Origin: Callorhinus ursinus
Taxonomy: Eukaryota; Chordata; Mammalia; Carnivora; Otariidae
NCBI RefSeq assembly: GCF_003265705.1
Contig: NW_020312827.1
Span: 16,502,502-16,566,501, forward strand
DNA length: 64,000 nt
Direction of reading: 5' to 3'
Shown here: in pieces, positions 10,298 through 21,323 of the stretch
How positions within the stretch are numbered: the stretch's first letter is position 1
How the letters are laid out: the number at the start of each line of letters is the position of its first letter
The notes under the pieces: model-generated
Told to the model about the DNA's origin: nothing
Databases searched by the model: none
Seen by the model: only the letters and a program-made list of their open reading frames with translations
Made by a program: the position numbers and the translations under genes

Positions 10298-10684
10298 CAC
10301 ATGAGTGACTAAGACAAGCCCTTCCTTCTGCTATGACTATGCAGTTTATCCCTCTGGTAACTTCTACTGAAAAAGCCTAACATTGTGCCTGTTGGCAAAG
10401 GAGAAATGTTTGTAGAGTCCAGCTATCAAATCTCAAAATGGAAAACAAGGATGAATTTGAAGTGAAAGTTGATAAATTGATAACTGGCACAGATGGAAAA
10501 TAAGAGTAAGAAAAATCAATTCAGAGACTGTTAGGGTAATAGGAAAGGATCAGTTCAGGCCAAAATAAAGACAAATAAAACATGTCATTGGGGTGAATGA
10601 AGGCCAGAAATATCTCAATGATAAAATAAGTAAGACTGGTGTTGGTTTTCCTGTATGGGACCAATATATATTGAAAAGAATATG
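10298..10684. other. Unique sequence
   Basis: No repeat, gene or RNA is recognised. Confidence 0.45.
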
Positions 10685-10885
10685 AGTTTTGGAACAAGTG
10701 AAGTGATTGAACTTGCATGTGAATCTCAGGTCCATCACTGGCTGTCTGTAAAAACAGGAAAAAGCAACAATTTTTCTCCCAACCCCAGATTCTTCCCTAT
10801 AAAAGGTGGTAAATAATATTGTAGTTCTGATGTTGAAGTGCCTAGCACAAAACCTAATATATAATAACTACTAAATAAATGATAT
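10685..10885 (+). mobile_element. Probable MIR relic, plus strand
   Basis: 'aatctcaggtccatcactgg', 'ccccagattcttccctataa' and 'gaagtgcctagcacaaaacc' with 'ataactactaaataaatg' follow MIR order. An A-rich insertion separates the two halves. Confidence 0.6.
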
Positions 10886-11338
10886 ACATCATTAAGTATT
10901 TTAGTAGAAAATTTTTGCTTCCCTTTTTAGACTTTATTTATGGTGAAGAACATCTATATCTTATTTATTCCTTATCTTTCTTTATTACCCTGCTAAAACT
11001 GACATTTTATATCCCCTTCTGCCATCCTGTATGTATTTACTATAACCATTAATCATAAAGGATCAAAATTATGAGGCAGGATCAATAAAAATTAAATATT
11101 AATTACTACAAAAGTATTGACTGAGGCAGTATTATGGTATCACAATCTACAAAATAGGAAGTATGTGCAATAATTTTCCACTTAATATGAAAGCTAGTTT
11201 AAAAATTGTTTTCTGAATAAGTATTTTACTAACTATCACAGAACTGTTGTAACAACTTCTGTTGTAAACCAGAAGCTCATTGTACCATTATTCCAGGTTT
11301 AACACTTCAGAAAATAATGTTAATTCTGCACAGTACAA
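10886..11338. other. Unique AT-rich sequence
   Basis: Nothing recognisable. Confidence 0.45.
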
Positions 11339-11355
11339 GGAACACTTTCTTTAAA

Positions 11356-11528
11356 ATATTTTTTTATTTAGAGAGAGCAAATGGGGGGAGGGGCAGAAGG
11401 AGAAAATCCTCAAGCAGACTCTCTGATGAGTCCCCCACATGGTGCTTGATCTCACAACCCATGAAATTATGACCTGAGCTAAAACCAAGAGTATGATGCT
11501 TAACTGACTGAGCCACCCTGGTGCCCCC
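11356..11528 (-). mobile_element. CAN SINE, older subfamily, minus strand
   Basis: Reversed SINE with 'gagagagcaaatgggggg', 'cctcaagcagactctctgat', 'ttatgacctgagctaaaacc' and 'ctgagccaccctggtgcccc'. An imperfect TSD of about 15 bp is seen ('ggaacactttcttta' from 11339, 'agaacactctctata' from 11531). Divergence makes it one of the older copies. Confidence 0.85.
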
Positions 11529-11545
11529 AGAGAACACTCTCTATA

Positions 11546-12293
11546 AAGAAACAGTTGATATTTACATTACAAGACTCTTCTTGGACTTACATCCTTTCCT
11601 TGGTGGTTGGCATTCAGTGAGCACCCCACTTTCTAAATGGCCACACGTTATGGTTGGAGCTGAGGGGGAGGATGAGAAATACTTTAACTGTGGATCACCA
11701 GAAAATTCCTTCAGGATTCCATAAAAATAGTTCCGCAGAATGTCTTCCTGTGAATCCCATGATAGGATTAGTGATCCTTGTCTGCCATTGGCCACAGTTC
11801 TCTTTTACTTATCCACAGAATTTTCTGGGCTTCAGCACAAATTTATTTCAAAGTGGATTAGTTATTATAATATAAAATAACCATTTTTAAGTTCTGGTTT
11901 TTATCCTCCAAATCCAAGCAATTCAGACCTTACCTTAATATATTCTTGGATTCGGTAGACATAATTTCTTCTTTCTTTTGCCTTCCTTTTTAAAGAGTTT
12001 ACACCTATCTTATGTCACATTATATTTTGCCTCTCACTGCAATTAGGTGACATCTGCCTTTTGATGCCATATTATAAATTCTTAAGGCTTGTGCCCCTTC
12101 CTTTTCTCATACAGTTTAGCTCTGTATCCTGTAAGTGCAGGGGCAGAGCAAATGTGTGGTGAATTGAATTCATCTGAGACAAATCGCCTTCCATAGCAAT
12201 GTAAATGGATCTTCATTAGAGAAGTGACCTTGAAGAAGCTAATTTAAACAAACCATTTTAAAAGACCTTAATCCTGACCATAGTTACTCCCCC
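11546..12293. other. Unique sequence
   Basis: Mixed composition, slightly less AT-rich at 11560-11760. Overlapping open frames of up to 77 codons occur on both strands, with no shared family motif. No gene is supported. Confidence 0.45.
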
Positions 12294-12469
12294 TGTGATG
12301 GCTAATGTTGTGTGTCAACTTGACTGAGCCACAGATTGTCCAGATATTTGGTTAAACATCATATTGGGTATGTCTGTGAGTGTATTTATGAATGAAATTA
12401 ATATTCCAATCAATAAATTGAGTAAAGCAGATTGCACTCCCCAGTGTAGGCGGGCATCATCTATCCATT

Positions 12470-12783
12470 TGCTATAGACCAAATATTTGTCCTCCCCTTG
12501 GTCCAATTAATATGTTGAGACCTATTTGATATTTTGAGGTGGGCCCTTGGGATGAGAGCCTTTATAACAATCTCTGTGGGCTCCCTTGTCCTTCTGCCAT
12601 TTAAGGACACAATTAAAAGCAGCCACTTATGAACCATGAATAAGGCTGTCATCAAACACCAAATCTACAGGAGATTTGATCTTGTATTTCACAATATCCA
12701 GAACTCTGAGAAATAAATTTCTGTTGCTTATAAGCTACTCAGTCTACAGTAGTTTATTGTAGGAGCCCAATTAGACTAAGACA
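12470..12783 (+). mobile_element. MaLR LTR (MST/MLT1-like) nested in the ERV-L LTR
   Basis: Starts 'tgctatagaccaaatatttg' and ends 'ttagactaagaca', giving TG...CA ends. Internal landmarks are 'ttgaggtgggcccttgggat', 'tcccttgtccttctgccatt', 'tgagaaataaatttctgttg' and 'gctactcagtctacagt'. A 5-bp target duplication is visible with one mismatch (ccatt 12465-12469, ccact 12784-12788), confirming insertion into the older LTR. Confidence 0.85.
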
Positions 12784-12880
12784 CCACTGAAAACCTGAAT
12801 AGAACAAAAGGCAGAGTAGGGGAGAATCAGACACCACTGAAAACCTGAATAGAACAAAAGGCAGAGTAGGGGAGAATCAG
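12779..12880. repeat. Perfect 50-bp tandem duplication
   Basis: Every base from 12779 to 12830 equals the base 50 positions downstream. The unit contains the last bases of the MaLR LTR plus the resumed ERV-L LTR, so it arose after the MaLR insertion. With no mismatch in a region that is otherwise old and diverged, it is either recent or an assembly artefact. Confidence 0.97.
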
Positions 12881-13069
12881 CTCTGCCTGACTGTCTTCCA
12901 GCTGGCTTCCACACTGATCTGCCTTCAGGTACAGACTGGAACTACATCGTCACCTCTCTTGGGTCTCCAGCTTGCTAACTGCACATCTTGAGACTTCTCA
13001 GCTTCTATAACCACATGAGCCAATTGTATATATCCAACTGATGCTATTTCTTTGGAGAACCCAAGAATG

Positions 13070-14794
13070 AGAGAAAATTGTACATGAAATGTACAGGCCC
13101 CATAGTCCCACATTCCCTTGTCTCCATCTTCATGCTGAAGTGTGTAGAATGAGATTAAAGGACTGTTATGGTGTTCAACTCATAAATTGACCCTAGATAG
13201 TGCCATTCAACTGACACAATTAACACGATTTTCTTTACAGGGCTCTTGATGACACTCTTTGTTCCTGTCATATTTAAGCCAAATAAAGACCTAGCACTCG
13301 GCGGGTGCCTGTCCATCTCCCTTTCCATGGTCCCGCTGTAGCTAACATCCTTCTGGAGGGACCTTGATTACCCTAAACAGAAATTCAATGCAACTTAAAA
13401 GTTGAGGGTCTAAAATATTTTACGTGGATAAACCTATGACATAACACCCTCAGAATACATGTCCATCCTTCTTTAAAGAGTGTAAATAACTTCACAGGTA
13501 ATCTTCAAAAACAGGTAAGAAAAGTTACAACAGAAAAAAAGGAAACTCCCTTCCCCACCTTTCCTCTGTGGAATTAACAATGCCAAACATTAATTTATTT
13601 GGTTAGCCAGGATTAGACAATAACGGTTCGTTACATTTTGGTCTCATTGTACAAACATTACCAAACAAAACCTAGGTAAATAAAGAAATACTCATAGACG
13701 TCACTGGTGAACCAAAAAAAATTACATATACAATTATATTGAAAATCACTTGTTAAAAGAGTTGTAATGATCAGGTCAGAATGCATTTCTGAAAAAAATT
13801 GACTCTTTTATGAGAAACTAAGCTACAAAAATAGAATTAGACTTCTTATATGCCTCAGGGAGTATGTCTTTTATCTTTCCTCCCACAAAAAAATTAGAAA
13901 AGGAAGTTGATGACTTTGAGCTTAGAGAAGCCCCATGAGAGACCAGAAGCCCAGTGAGAAGACATCAACTTTATGTGAGAAGTGACCAGGATTTTGAAGG
14001 GAGTGGAGTTTTGCTTAAGGCCCATCATACTAATGTGTAAACCCAGACTACACATTGACCTAGCATTTCAGAAAGTACAAACTGTGCCCATATGATATGT
14101 TGAAATAGAATCCAAGGGAACACAGATTCGGATTTACCAGTATTTGCTGCATATGATCCTAATACGTTCTGGAGTGACACTAGTTCAATGCAAACGTCAC
14201 ATATATCCATGTAACTAAGGAAAAACAGACTTTTTATGAAGCACTAAAAGACCATCGATACATCTTTATTTTCTCTTGCCAAAACCACATGGTTTCTGTA
14301 AGTATCAATTCAAAGAATAGAGGTCAACGTGTCATGAAAAGATTGGAATTATTATAACCATGAATTATTCCTCTGATTGTTGTTGTTCTGGCTGTGGTTT
14401 TCTCTACAGAGCACCATAATGAAGCAGAATGCCATTACTGCCAAGTTTCTTGATCAATAAAGAATAACAAACTAAGGTAATTCACGTTTCGTCAAAAAAT
14501 GGAGCTCTTCCAGGCCTCCAACATTGTTTATTTCACTGTGAATGCAGACTTGTTGGGTATTTCGTAATGTCAGGATAAGTAGTTCATTTCCCAAACTCTT
14601 TTTCATTTTCAACTTTCTAACACCATGAGTCAATTTTCACTCTTTGACCTGCATCCAACAATGAGAACATGCTCAAAACACTTCTCCTCTCAAGGCAAAA
14701 TTGACTTGATTAATAAAATAATCACAGATATTAACCTACACTATGAATTAGACCTTTTATAATTCAAAGTTCTTTAATTTACTTGTCTTTCCTT
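13070..14794. other. Long unique stretch, nothing recognised
   Basis: No clear repeat family or coding pattern. A less AT-rich patch lies at about 13250-13390. Open frames are about 60 codons or less. Confidence 0.45.
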
Positions 14795-14815
14795 TTTTTT
14801 TTTTTTTTTTTTTTG
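14795..14815. repeat. Poly-T run
   Basis: About 20 consecutive T. No SINE or LINE body is attached on either side, and no TSD was resolved. Confidence 0.9.
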
Positions 14816-16208
14816 CTATACAAATACCAGTCCCACATAGAGGGATTTGATTTGATCCACAATTCAATGAGTGGTGTTTGCTGATGCATGTTTGCTTACA
14901 GTGTGTACTGGCAAACAGAAATGATGAGAGTGAGAAAAAAATATATTTTCAAATTTAAGATAAAATGACTTTCTTTCAAAGTTGATTATCTTACTCCTCT
15001 TTTCTTTGGAGTCATTTCCAGTCATTGCTGGGTGGGGTGATTAGAAAAATTGATTATTTAAATAGGGCTTTATCTTTAGAGCTTGCACTTATGGCAAGAT
15101 GAATATTGGATATTTTGTAATGGAAACTCTCCCTAAGGGTATTAGAGTTTTCTTTCAGAGCCAGTTAAGTGCAGTGATAAATACTCTGAGTACATACTGT
15201 CCACTATATTTTCAAAAGATGTGAACAACTTGAAATAGAAAGACAATAATTCCCTTTTGCCACAAATTAATGCAGTTTTAGCCCTCTTCCAAGCTCTGGG
15301 TGCACCGAATACTGCTAGAAGAGTATCACTATAGATCCAAATTGTCCATTTCTTCCTTTCCTCCCTGCACGGATTGTTATCTGTTAGGGAATCTCATGCA
15401 TGTGTAAAGAGAATAACTTATCAGAAATGGAAAACTGCTCAGAGGATCCAGAGGCTCATCTGTTCCCACCTGTGCTTGCCTTTGGAGTCATTCTGGTGCT
15501 GGGGAAATGGGCAAATCTCTTTTTCACAGCAATTTTTAGAGCCATTTGGGATTGTCGGGGAGACTGAAGGCTTCTGTGAACATGCACGTGGAGGTTGTCT
15601 TGCAGAGAAGTAGAAACGTTAACTTTGAATGGGAATAAAAAAGATAAAGAACTAGTGTGTGTTGTATATGTCATTTATCCTCTTTCTTGGGTTGACAGAT
15701 AATTTTCTTTCAAGTACAGGAAATAATATATTTCAACATTGTCAAGCATATTTATCAACATATTTATATGCAATCTGAGTCATTCACAATGATTTCGCTT
15801 TTTCTAGGCACTAGAAAATGTAGATAATCGATATTACCAGTGATTACAAATAGTTTTCTCAAAAGACTGTCTTCCCTTTTCAGCAGACAGATTGTCAAAC
15901 TACCAAACAGGAGTGTTCAATGTTCCAGAAATAGTGCTTACTTGACTAATTGCAGATTAACACTTTCTAGGCATCAGTGATTTTAGAAAGTTGCAATGGC
16001 TGTAGTACTTTCTTTCCCTTAAAGAGAAAGCAGTACCACAGCCCAGGGCCTATCAAAAAGGTCACTTGCATGCATAAAAGCACTGAACAGCTACTCTGCT
16101 TTCATCATGAAAACCCAGGATTCTTAGTATTAAGCAGATGTTTTGCAGATAAAGGGTATAATCTGAAATATTTTTAAGTTTCTTTAAAAGGAAATAAAAT
16201 GAAATTTG
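14816..16208. other. Unique stretch, nothing recognised
   Basis: Overlapping open frames at about 15374-15674 (79 codons plus, 72 codons minus) lack family motifs and flanking splice logic that I could support. No repeat is identified. Confidence 0.45.
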
Positions 16209-16261
16209 AGCAATAAGAATATATATATATATATATATATACATATATATATACACACACA
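16209..16261. repeat. (AT)n then (AC)n microsatellite
   Basis: About 24 bp of pure AT alternation, then 'acatatatatatacacacac'. The minus-strand Met-Tyr-Ile peptide across it is a repeat artefact. Confidence 0.95.
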
Positions 16262-16642
16262 GAGATAATAAAATAATTCAAAGATACTTAGGAAGGTGAT
16301 TGTTTATAAAAGTATAAAAATATTAAGAATCCAGTAATTCATAAATAATGAAGGCAATACAGGGATCCTGACTAGAGCACAGAGCATTTAAAAGCTTCTG
16401 CTTTATTTCTCAGCTTGAATAACTCCTCAGAAATCACTATGCAGTTCTGGTGCCTTTTCCCATATCATGATATGCCCACCAATCCGTTATTTATACAGAC
16501 CTAAATTGTTTGATTTGAGATGCATTTGCCTCCCAGAGTTAAAACTTCTGGGGATTACTGATCAATTCCAATAGTTCTAACACTTTTTGAAAGCATCTGC
16601 CCATTGATCCAAAACTCCAAGGGGTTCTTTTGTAAGAAGGTT
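16262..16642. other. Unique sequence
   Basis: No feature recognised. Confidence 0.45.
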
Positions 16643-16651
16643 AGAGCTTGA

Positions 16652-16883
16652 CTCTGGGAAACAAACTGAGGGTTGCAGAAGGGGAGGTGGGTGGAGGGAT
16701 GGGGTAACTGGGTGATGGGCATTAAGGAGGGTATGTTATGTGATGAGCATTGGGTGTTATAGCCAACTGATGAACTACTGAACTCTACACCTAAAACTAA
16801 TGATGTACTATATGTTGGCTAATTGAATTTAAATTAAAAAATATAAAAAATACAATAAAATAGCAAAAAAGAAAATAAGGATA
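16652..16883 (+). mobile_element. 5'-truncated LINE-1 3'UTR insertion, plus strand
   Basis: Carnivore LINE-1 3' end: 'gaaacaaactgagggttgca', 'ggtgatgggcattaaggagg', 'gatgagcattgggtgttata', 'aaactaatgatgtactatat' and 'ggctaattgaatttaaatt', then an A-rich tail. A likely TSD of at least 9 bp ('agagcttga') lies at 16643-16651 and 16884-16892. Confidence 0.88.
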
Positions 16884-17014
16884 AGAGCTTGAGAAACAGG
16901 AAAAGCTTAACTTTCAACCTGTAGGAAAATTTTGTAATTCAAGGTGGAGTCAAACTATTCTGAGTTGAGAAAACTTGAGGAAAAAAAAGGATAAATTATC
17001 AGAAATATTTTTTT

Positions 17015-17198
17015 AAGTTTTTATTTTAATTCCAGTTAGTTAACATCCAGTGTTATAGTAGTTTCAGGTGCACAATATAGTGATTCAACAATTTCATACA
17101 TCATCACCCCGTGCTCATCACAAGTGCACTCCTTAATCCCCATCATCTATTTCACCCATCCCCCCACCTCCTCCCCTCTGGAAACCAACAGTTTGTTC
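17015..17198 (-). mobile_element. LINE-1 3'UTR fragment, minus strand
   Basis: Reverse of the LINE-1 3'UTR: 'ccagttagttaacatccagt', 'caggtgcacaatatagtgat', 'gtgcactccttaatccccat' and 'cacctcctcccctctggaaa'. Imperfect flanking repeats ('tcagaaatatttttt' and 'tcagagatttattttt') suggest a degraded TSD. With the plus-strand piece at 16652 it forms an opposed pair of LINE-1 tails. Confidence 0.82.
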
Positions 17199-17224
17199 AT
17201 CAGAGATTTATTTTTATGGTGCAG

Positions 17225-17457
17225 AATTCCTTAGTGCTAAAGAGCATGAGTGTTAAGATCAGAAAGCCTGGGCTTGGGTCATGGCTCTGCCATTTACACA
17301 CTCTGTGACCTCAAGCAAGTTACATACTCTTTGTCTCAGATTTCTCTACTATTAAAATGGGAATAGTAATTCACAAGGGGTTTTGTAAAGGTTATGTAAA
17401 GTGATTAGGGCACTGTCATATGTTAAATGCTCAACAATGGTGATTATAACAATAATT
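17225..17457 (+). mobile_element. MIR SINE relic, near full length, plus strand
   Basis: Landmarks in order: 'aagcctgggcttgggtcatg', 'gctctgccatttacacactc', 'tgtgacctcaagcaagttac', 'aaaatgggaatagtaattca' and 'aaatgctcaacaatggtgat'. It is one of the best-preserved ancient SINEs here. Confidence 0.88.
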
Positions 17458-17515
17458 ACTTTTACTTTTTTAATTTTATTTATTTATTTATTTTTTAAAA
17501 TAATAATTACTTTTA
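17451..17515 (-). mobile_element. Tail-only retroposon insertion
   Basis: A perfect 14-bp direct repeat 'aataattactttta' (17451-17464 and 17502-17515) flanks a 37-bp T-rich insert with TTTA units. Its complement resembles the last bases of a CAN SINE ('aaataaataaataaaa'). It fits LINE-1-machinery insertion truncated to the tail. A plain microsatellite would not explain the flanking duplication. Confidence 0.6.
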
Positions 17516-17940
17516 TATTATCATTAAATTATCATTTTTCTCAGAGACCTTAAGGTATTCTGTGGGGATGTTCTACATATACACTGGCCCAGTATGATGC
17601 CTGGGACAGTACTTATAAGAACATTTGACCAGGAAATAATAATTTCCTGCTTCTGATAAAATTTTTCTCCTTACCATCTCACTCTACTTTCTGACTCTGT
17701 CCTGAGTAGGTACTGCCTGCTTCAGCTGCCTGATTAAGATGGTGTTTCTCGAATAACAGATAAACTGAAAGGCTGATGATGAACATACTTAATTTACCCA
17801 GTTTCTTCTGAATTTTCCTTTCTCTTGGACTCATGGCCCTGATCTCCCTACAGCACATGCTTAATTGTAAAAGCATCTCCAAACTCCAATGAGGAGCATG
17901 ATCACGATCCAATAATTAGAAAAAGAACTCAATCACAAGT
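17516..17940. other. Unique sequence
   Basis: No gene or clear repeat. A short '(c)agtatgatgcctgggaca' phrase is MIR-like but isolated. Confidence 0.4.
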
Positions 17941-18050
17941 AGTATTTATTGAGTTCCTTTTGGGTCCCAGACACTTACTCTAGGTGGTGAAGATGCATCA
18001 ATGACAAAAGACAAGCTTTCCCTCCCTTGTGTACGTTATAAAGAATAATT
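17941..18050 (+). mobile_element. L2 3' fragment, plus strand
   Basis: 'agtatttattgagttccttt', 'gggtcccagacacttactct', 'aggtggtgaagatgcatcaa' and 'aagctttccctcccttgtg' follow the L2 3' end order. Confidence 0.65.
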
Positions 18051-18430
18051 GTGATTTTCATAGGGAACATCATTATCTTTATCAACTAAGATCAAGTATG
18101 TTCAGAATATGAAATTTTCTAATTTACTTCTCATTATTTCCTCTCTGGCCCAACATGTGCTCACTTTCAGCATCTCTCTAATGATAACTTTTACCCATGA
18201 TTCTCTAAGGATGGAGTTAACAGAACTAAGTGTTGACCAATACAGGAACCAGGAAAGAAAAAGAAAAACTATACAGAATACCAAATCTCAATCATTATAA
18301 TTTTCATCTAATCTAACACCTAACTGAAAAAGTATACTCTCTATCACATGAATGATTGAGTTTTGCACAGAATTAAATGTTGAGGAGTAAGTGTGAAGAT
18401 AAAAAATCAGAAGATATAAATCCTTCTCTC
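18051..18430. other. Unique AT-rich sequence
   Basis: Nothing recognised. Opposing 60- and 63-codon open frames overlap each other and have no family features. Confidence 0.45.
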
Positions 18431-18445
18431 AAGAAACATGGAGTG

Positions 18446-18644
18446 AGGGGCGCCTGGGTGGCTCAGTCGTTAATCGTCTGCCTTCGGCTCGGGTCATGAT
18501 CCCAGGGTCCTGGGATTGAGCCCCGCTTCGGGCTCCCTGCTTGGTGGGAGGCGTGCTTCTCCCTCTCCCATTCCCCCTGCTTGTGTTCCCTCTCTCGCTT
18601 TGTCTCTCTCTGTCAAATAAGTAAATAAAATCTTTAAAAAAAAA
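18446..18644 (+). mobile_element. CAN SINE, plus strand, well preserved
   Basis: Complete: 'ggggcgcctgggtggctcag', 'cttcggctcgggtcatgatc', 'cgcttcgggctccctgcttg', CT-rich block, 'gtcaaataagtaaataaaat' and A-tail. The TSD is perfect, 15 bp, 'aagaaacatggagtg' at 18431-18445 and 18645-18659. It retains several CpGs, consistent with a young copy. Confidence 0.96.
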
Positions 18645-18659
18645 AAGAAACATGGAGTG

Positions 18660-19029
18660 TGTGTTTTGGACTCAATAATGGAAAAAAAAAAAAAACCCAC
18701 ATCAACACATTGGGAAGATTAAAGGGTTATGTGAAATAATAAAAGGAAGTGAATCTATGTCAAGTATGTATGTTTATATGTTAACTGTTTGATAACTTTC
18801 TCACCATCAAGAAATTTAATGTCCTTAAAGTCAGGCCCTCTATCTTAATATTAATTTAGCTTGATCCAATAATTAAGTTAAAAAACTGTTGGGAAAATTA
18901 GCAGCCAGAGAATAACAATAGAATATATATAATTTGTGACAAAACAATTTATATGATAATGTAATTTAGTTGGTGGATTGAAGGAAAGTTAATACATAGA
19001 ATAAGTTAGACTTGATGAATAAGCAACAA
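18660..19029. other. AT-rich sequence with an A14 run
   Basis: A poly-A run lies at about 18680-18694. No body attached and no gene is seen. Confidence 0.45.
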
Positions 19030-20655
19030 TCACTGATAAAAAATAAAATGCTCCTATAACAGAATCAGAGATAATAAAATAGCTGGTGATAAACTTAAGA
19101 AATATGTAGTATGTATATGAGGAAAAATGCATAATGCTATTAAAAAACACAAAGAAAAATTTAAACAAATGCTAAGATAAATGATGGTGTGTATAGGATG
19201 GCTCACATAATAAAATTTTCCCATTAAATCTAGTATAAACAAATCCAAACAAAGATACTAATAAAATTTCTTTTTATAAATTAGCAAGATTACTCTAACT
19301 TTTATCCAAATATATGAGTAAGTAAGAAAGAAAAGATGGGAAAATTCCAAACTAGAAGAATATTGAAAGGAGAACTAACTCATATGTACTATCGGTTACT
19401 CAAAAGCAGAAATAATGCAAACAAAATGACATCCTTTGAAAAATTAACAAACCGAACAATAGAACAAAGCAAGATGTCTAAAAAATATTTCGAAACACAT
19501 ATGGGAATTCAGTATGTGATATTGATGAGATTTCAAGGCAGTGGCAGAGAAGATGGATTACTCAAAATGGTTTGGGGAAAAGTGGTAAGCACTGGCAATA
19601 ACAATTGAATTTCTATTTCATATCTCACACCAAAATTATTTCCAAAAAAAATAAAATAAAATAAAAGTCAGCATAAGGGATGAGAATAACATGTAGAAAA
19701 ATTTAATACTTTTGAGTGAGGAAGCCCTTTATATATACAGTGGAAAATAATCCAGAATCCATAATAAAAAGACTGGTAAATTTAACTGTATCAAAATGAA
19801 AAAAAATTCTGCAAAGCAAACATATTACACGAACAATGTTGAAAGACAATGAATTTGGTGAATAATTTGTAGCTCATATCACAATGCCTTTATATATGAA
19901 AAGTCCCCAGATATCAAGAAGAAAAAGGTCTAAAATTAAAGAGAAAAATGGGCAAAAAAATGTGAATGACAGTTCATAGAAAAGGAAAAAAGCAATGAAT
20001 TTTAAAAACATAAAAAACTACTCAATCTCCTTCACAAAAAGATAAATGCAAATATAAGCTACAATGAAATGTGAATTTTCATCTAGCAAATTAGCAAAAA
20101 TTGAAAAGATTGTAAACCCAATATAGACAATGGTTTTGGAATCACTAGTCTCACTTAATGCTTCTGGAATCTAACTTTGAATGACATCCATAGAAATTCA
20201 CACCTTTGAAATATAGTTCTACTCCAATATATTACCCCATAGGTATAAATGCTCCTGGGTAAAATGTTATTTCTAAAGCAATATATTTTAAGGATTATTT
20301 GTTATATCAAAAAACTGGAAATATCTGAAATACCCATCAATGAATGGATAGATATATTTTTATATAAATGATGGCACATCCATTCAATGCAGGCTTCAAT
20401 GCTGCAATAATGTAATGGGACACTTCTACATGTCATGATTTGATAGACTCCTCAAGTCTAGTGACCAGTGCTAAAAAATCGAGGGCAGTAGAATATGTGT
20501 TATATACTCAGAAGATTATATAAGAAACTGAAAACCACAGGTACCTCAGGAAAGTGGAACAAAATATCTCATTCCAGAATGAAAATGAGACATTTTTAAT
20601 TTGTAACTTTTCAATTCTATACCATTTGAATGTATTGCCTGGTGATAGTATTTTT
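19030..20655 (+). mobile_element. Ancient LINE-1/HAL1-type ORF2 and 3' relic, plus strand
   Basis: Sense-oriented LINE-1 phrases occur in order: 'catatctcacaccaaaatta', 'aatccagaatccataataaa', 'aaattctgcaaagcaaacat', 'aaaatgggcaaaaaaatgtg', 'ttagcaaaaattgaaaagat', 'tcaaaaaactggaaatatct', 'caatgaatggatagatat' and 'gatggcacatccattcaatg'. These are the familiar end of reverse-transcriptase ORF2 followed by 3' sequence. Many stops and indels are present, and the subfamily is not determined. Confidence 0.65.
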
Positions 20656-21281
20656 TTAAATATTCATCTGAGCAAAAGTAAAAGTATCAAAACATGTTTG
20701 GTAAAATGTATAGATTGAATATGTAAATCTCCAGTCTCTCCCAGAACCTCCCAGCGCTTTTAAAAGCATAAGCCCACAAGCATAAAAAGAATGAATGAGA
20801 GAGGATAATTTGGTCATTGGGAGATACCAGTAAAACGTGCAAATTGGAGAATAGATAAGGAAATGGTTAGAAACCAATTCAAAGCTGAAATTCAAGCCTC
20901 TATAATACAGAGGTAAATTTGCAATCAACACCCAAAACTCGAATGGATCAAGATTTGTCAAAGACCTATAGATAAAGACACATGGGCACCTTCCAATAAA
21001 AAAAAAAAAAAAGTCATGTTTTTGCACTTTTATCTTCCTACCAATTGACATACCAGGTTCATACCTGTCTATCTTTTAATTTTTTGAGACCTCTCTCTTA
21101 GAAATGAAAGCTGGCTAAGGACTATGAGGTGCTTATGGAAAGTTTCTAAGATGAAAGAAAACAAACCAAGACTACAAAGTAAAGGAACTTCAAAAAAATG
21201 GAGACAATGCCTGGAGCAGAAAAATATAAAAAAATACTATAATTAATATTCTGAAATATAAAAATATCTCATCAACTGAAC
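20656..21281. other. A-rich sequence between LINE-1 relics
   Basis: Possibly further decayed LINE-1. It contains an A14 run near 20999-21012. The minus-strand 131-codon open frame across it starts at the poly-T complement and has no recognisable domain. Confidence 0.4.
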
Positions 21282-21323
21282 AACATAATATTTTTTATTT
21301 TATTTTTTAACATAATATTTTTT
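21282..21323 (-). mobile_element. Possible second tail-only insertion
   Basis: A perfect 15-bp direct repeat 'aacataatatttttt' (21282-21296 and 21309-21323) brackets a 12-bp T-rich insert 'attttatttttt'. It could be an A-tail-only retroposition or a 27-bp local duplication, because the T-run at the repeat edge blurs the boundary. Confidence 0.4.

Larger units (their letters stand above)
12294..13069 (+). mobile_element. ERV-L type LTR (MLT2-like), split by a MaLR LTR
   Basis: The 5' part (12294-12469) starts 'tgtgatggctaatg' and holds 'gtgtgtcaacttgactgagc', 'cagatatttggttaaacatc' and 'gagtaaagcagattgcactc'. The 3' part (from 12784) holds 'acctgaatagaacaaaaggc', 'ctctgcctgactgtcttcca' and 'tgggtctccagcttgct', ending near 'tttggagaaccc'. 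The order matches solo LTRs of the ERV-L group. No internal viral gene is present. The family name is from recalled consensus. Confidence 0.8.

Noticed and set aside
9892..10304. Open frames over 100 codons on both strands
   Set aside because: They read a GAAA/GGAA repeat, giving Lys/Glu/Arg or Phe/Leu/Ser strings. No protein family is involved.
12294..13069. Possible endogenous retrovirus with coding genes
   Set aside because: Only LTR sequence is present; no gag, pol or env segment follows or precedes it.
18446..18520. tRNA-like promoter boxes at SINE heads that could be called tRNA genes
   Set aside because: They sit in CAN SINEs with A-tails and target duplications. The cloverleaf is degenerate and followed by the SINE body, so they are retroposons and not tRNA genes.
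20656..21051. 131-codon minus-strand open frame
   Set aside because: Its start region includes a poly-Phe run from a T-tract. No domain or codon pattern is seen, and it lies between LINE-1 relics.
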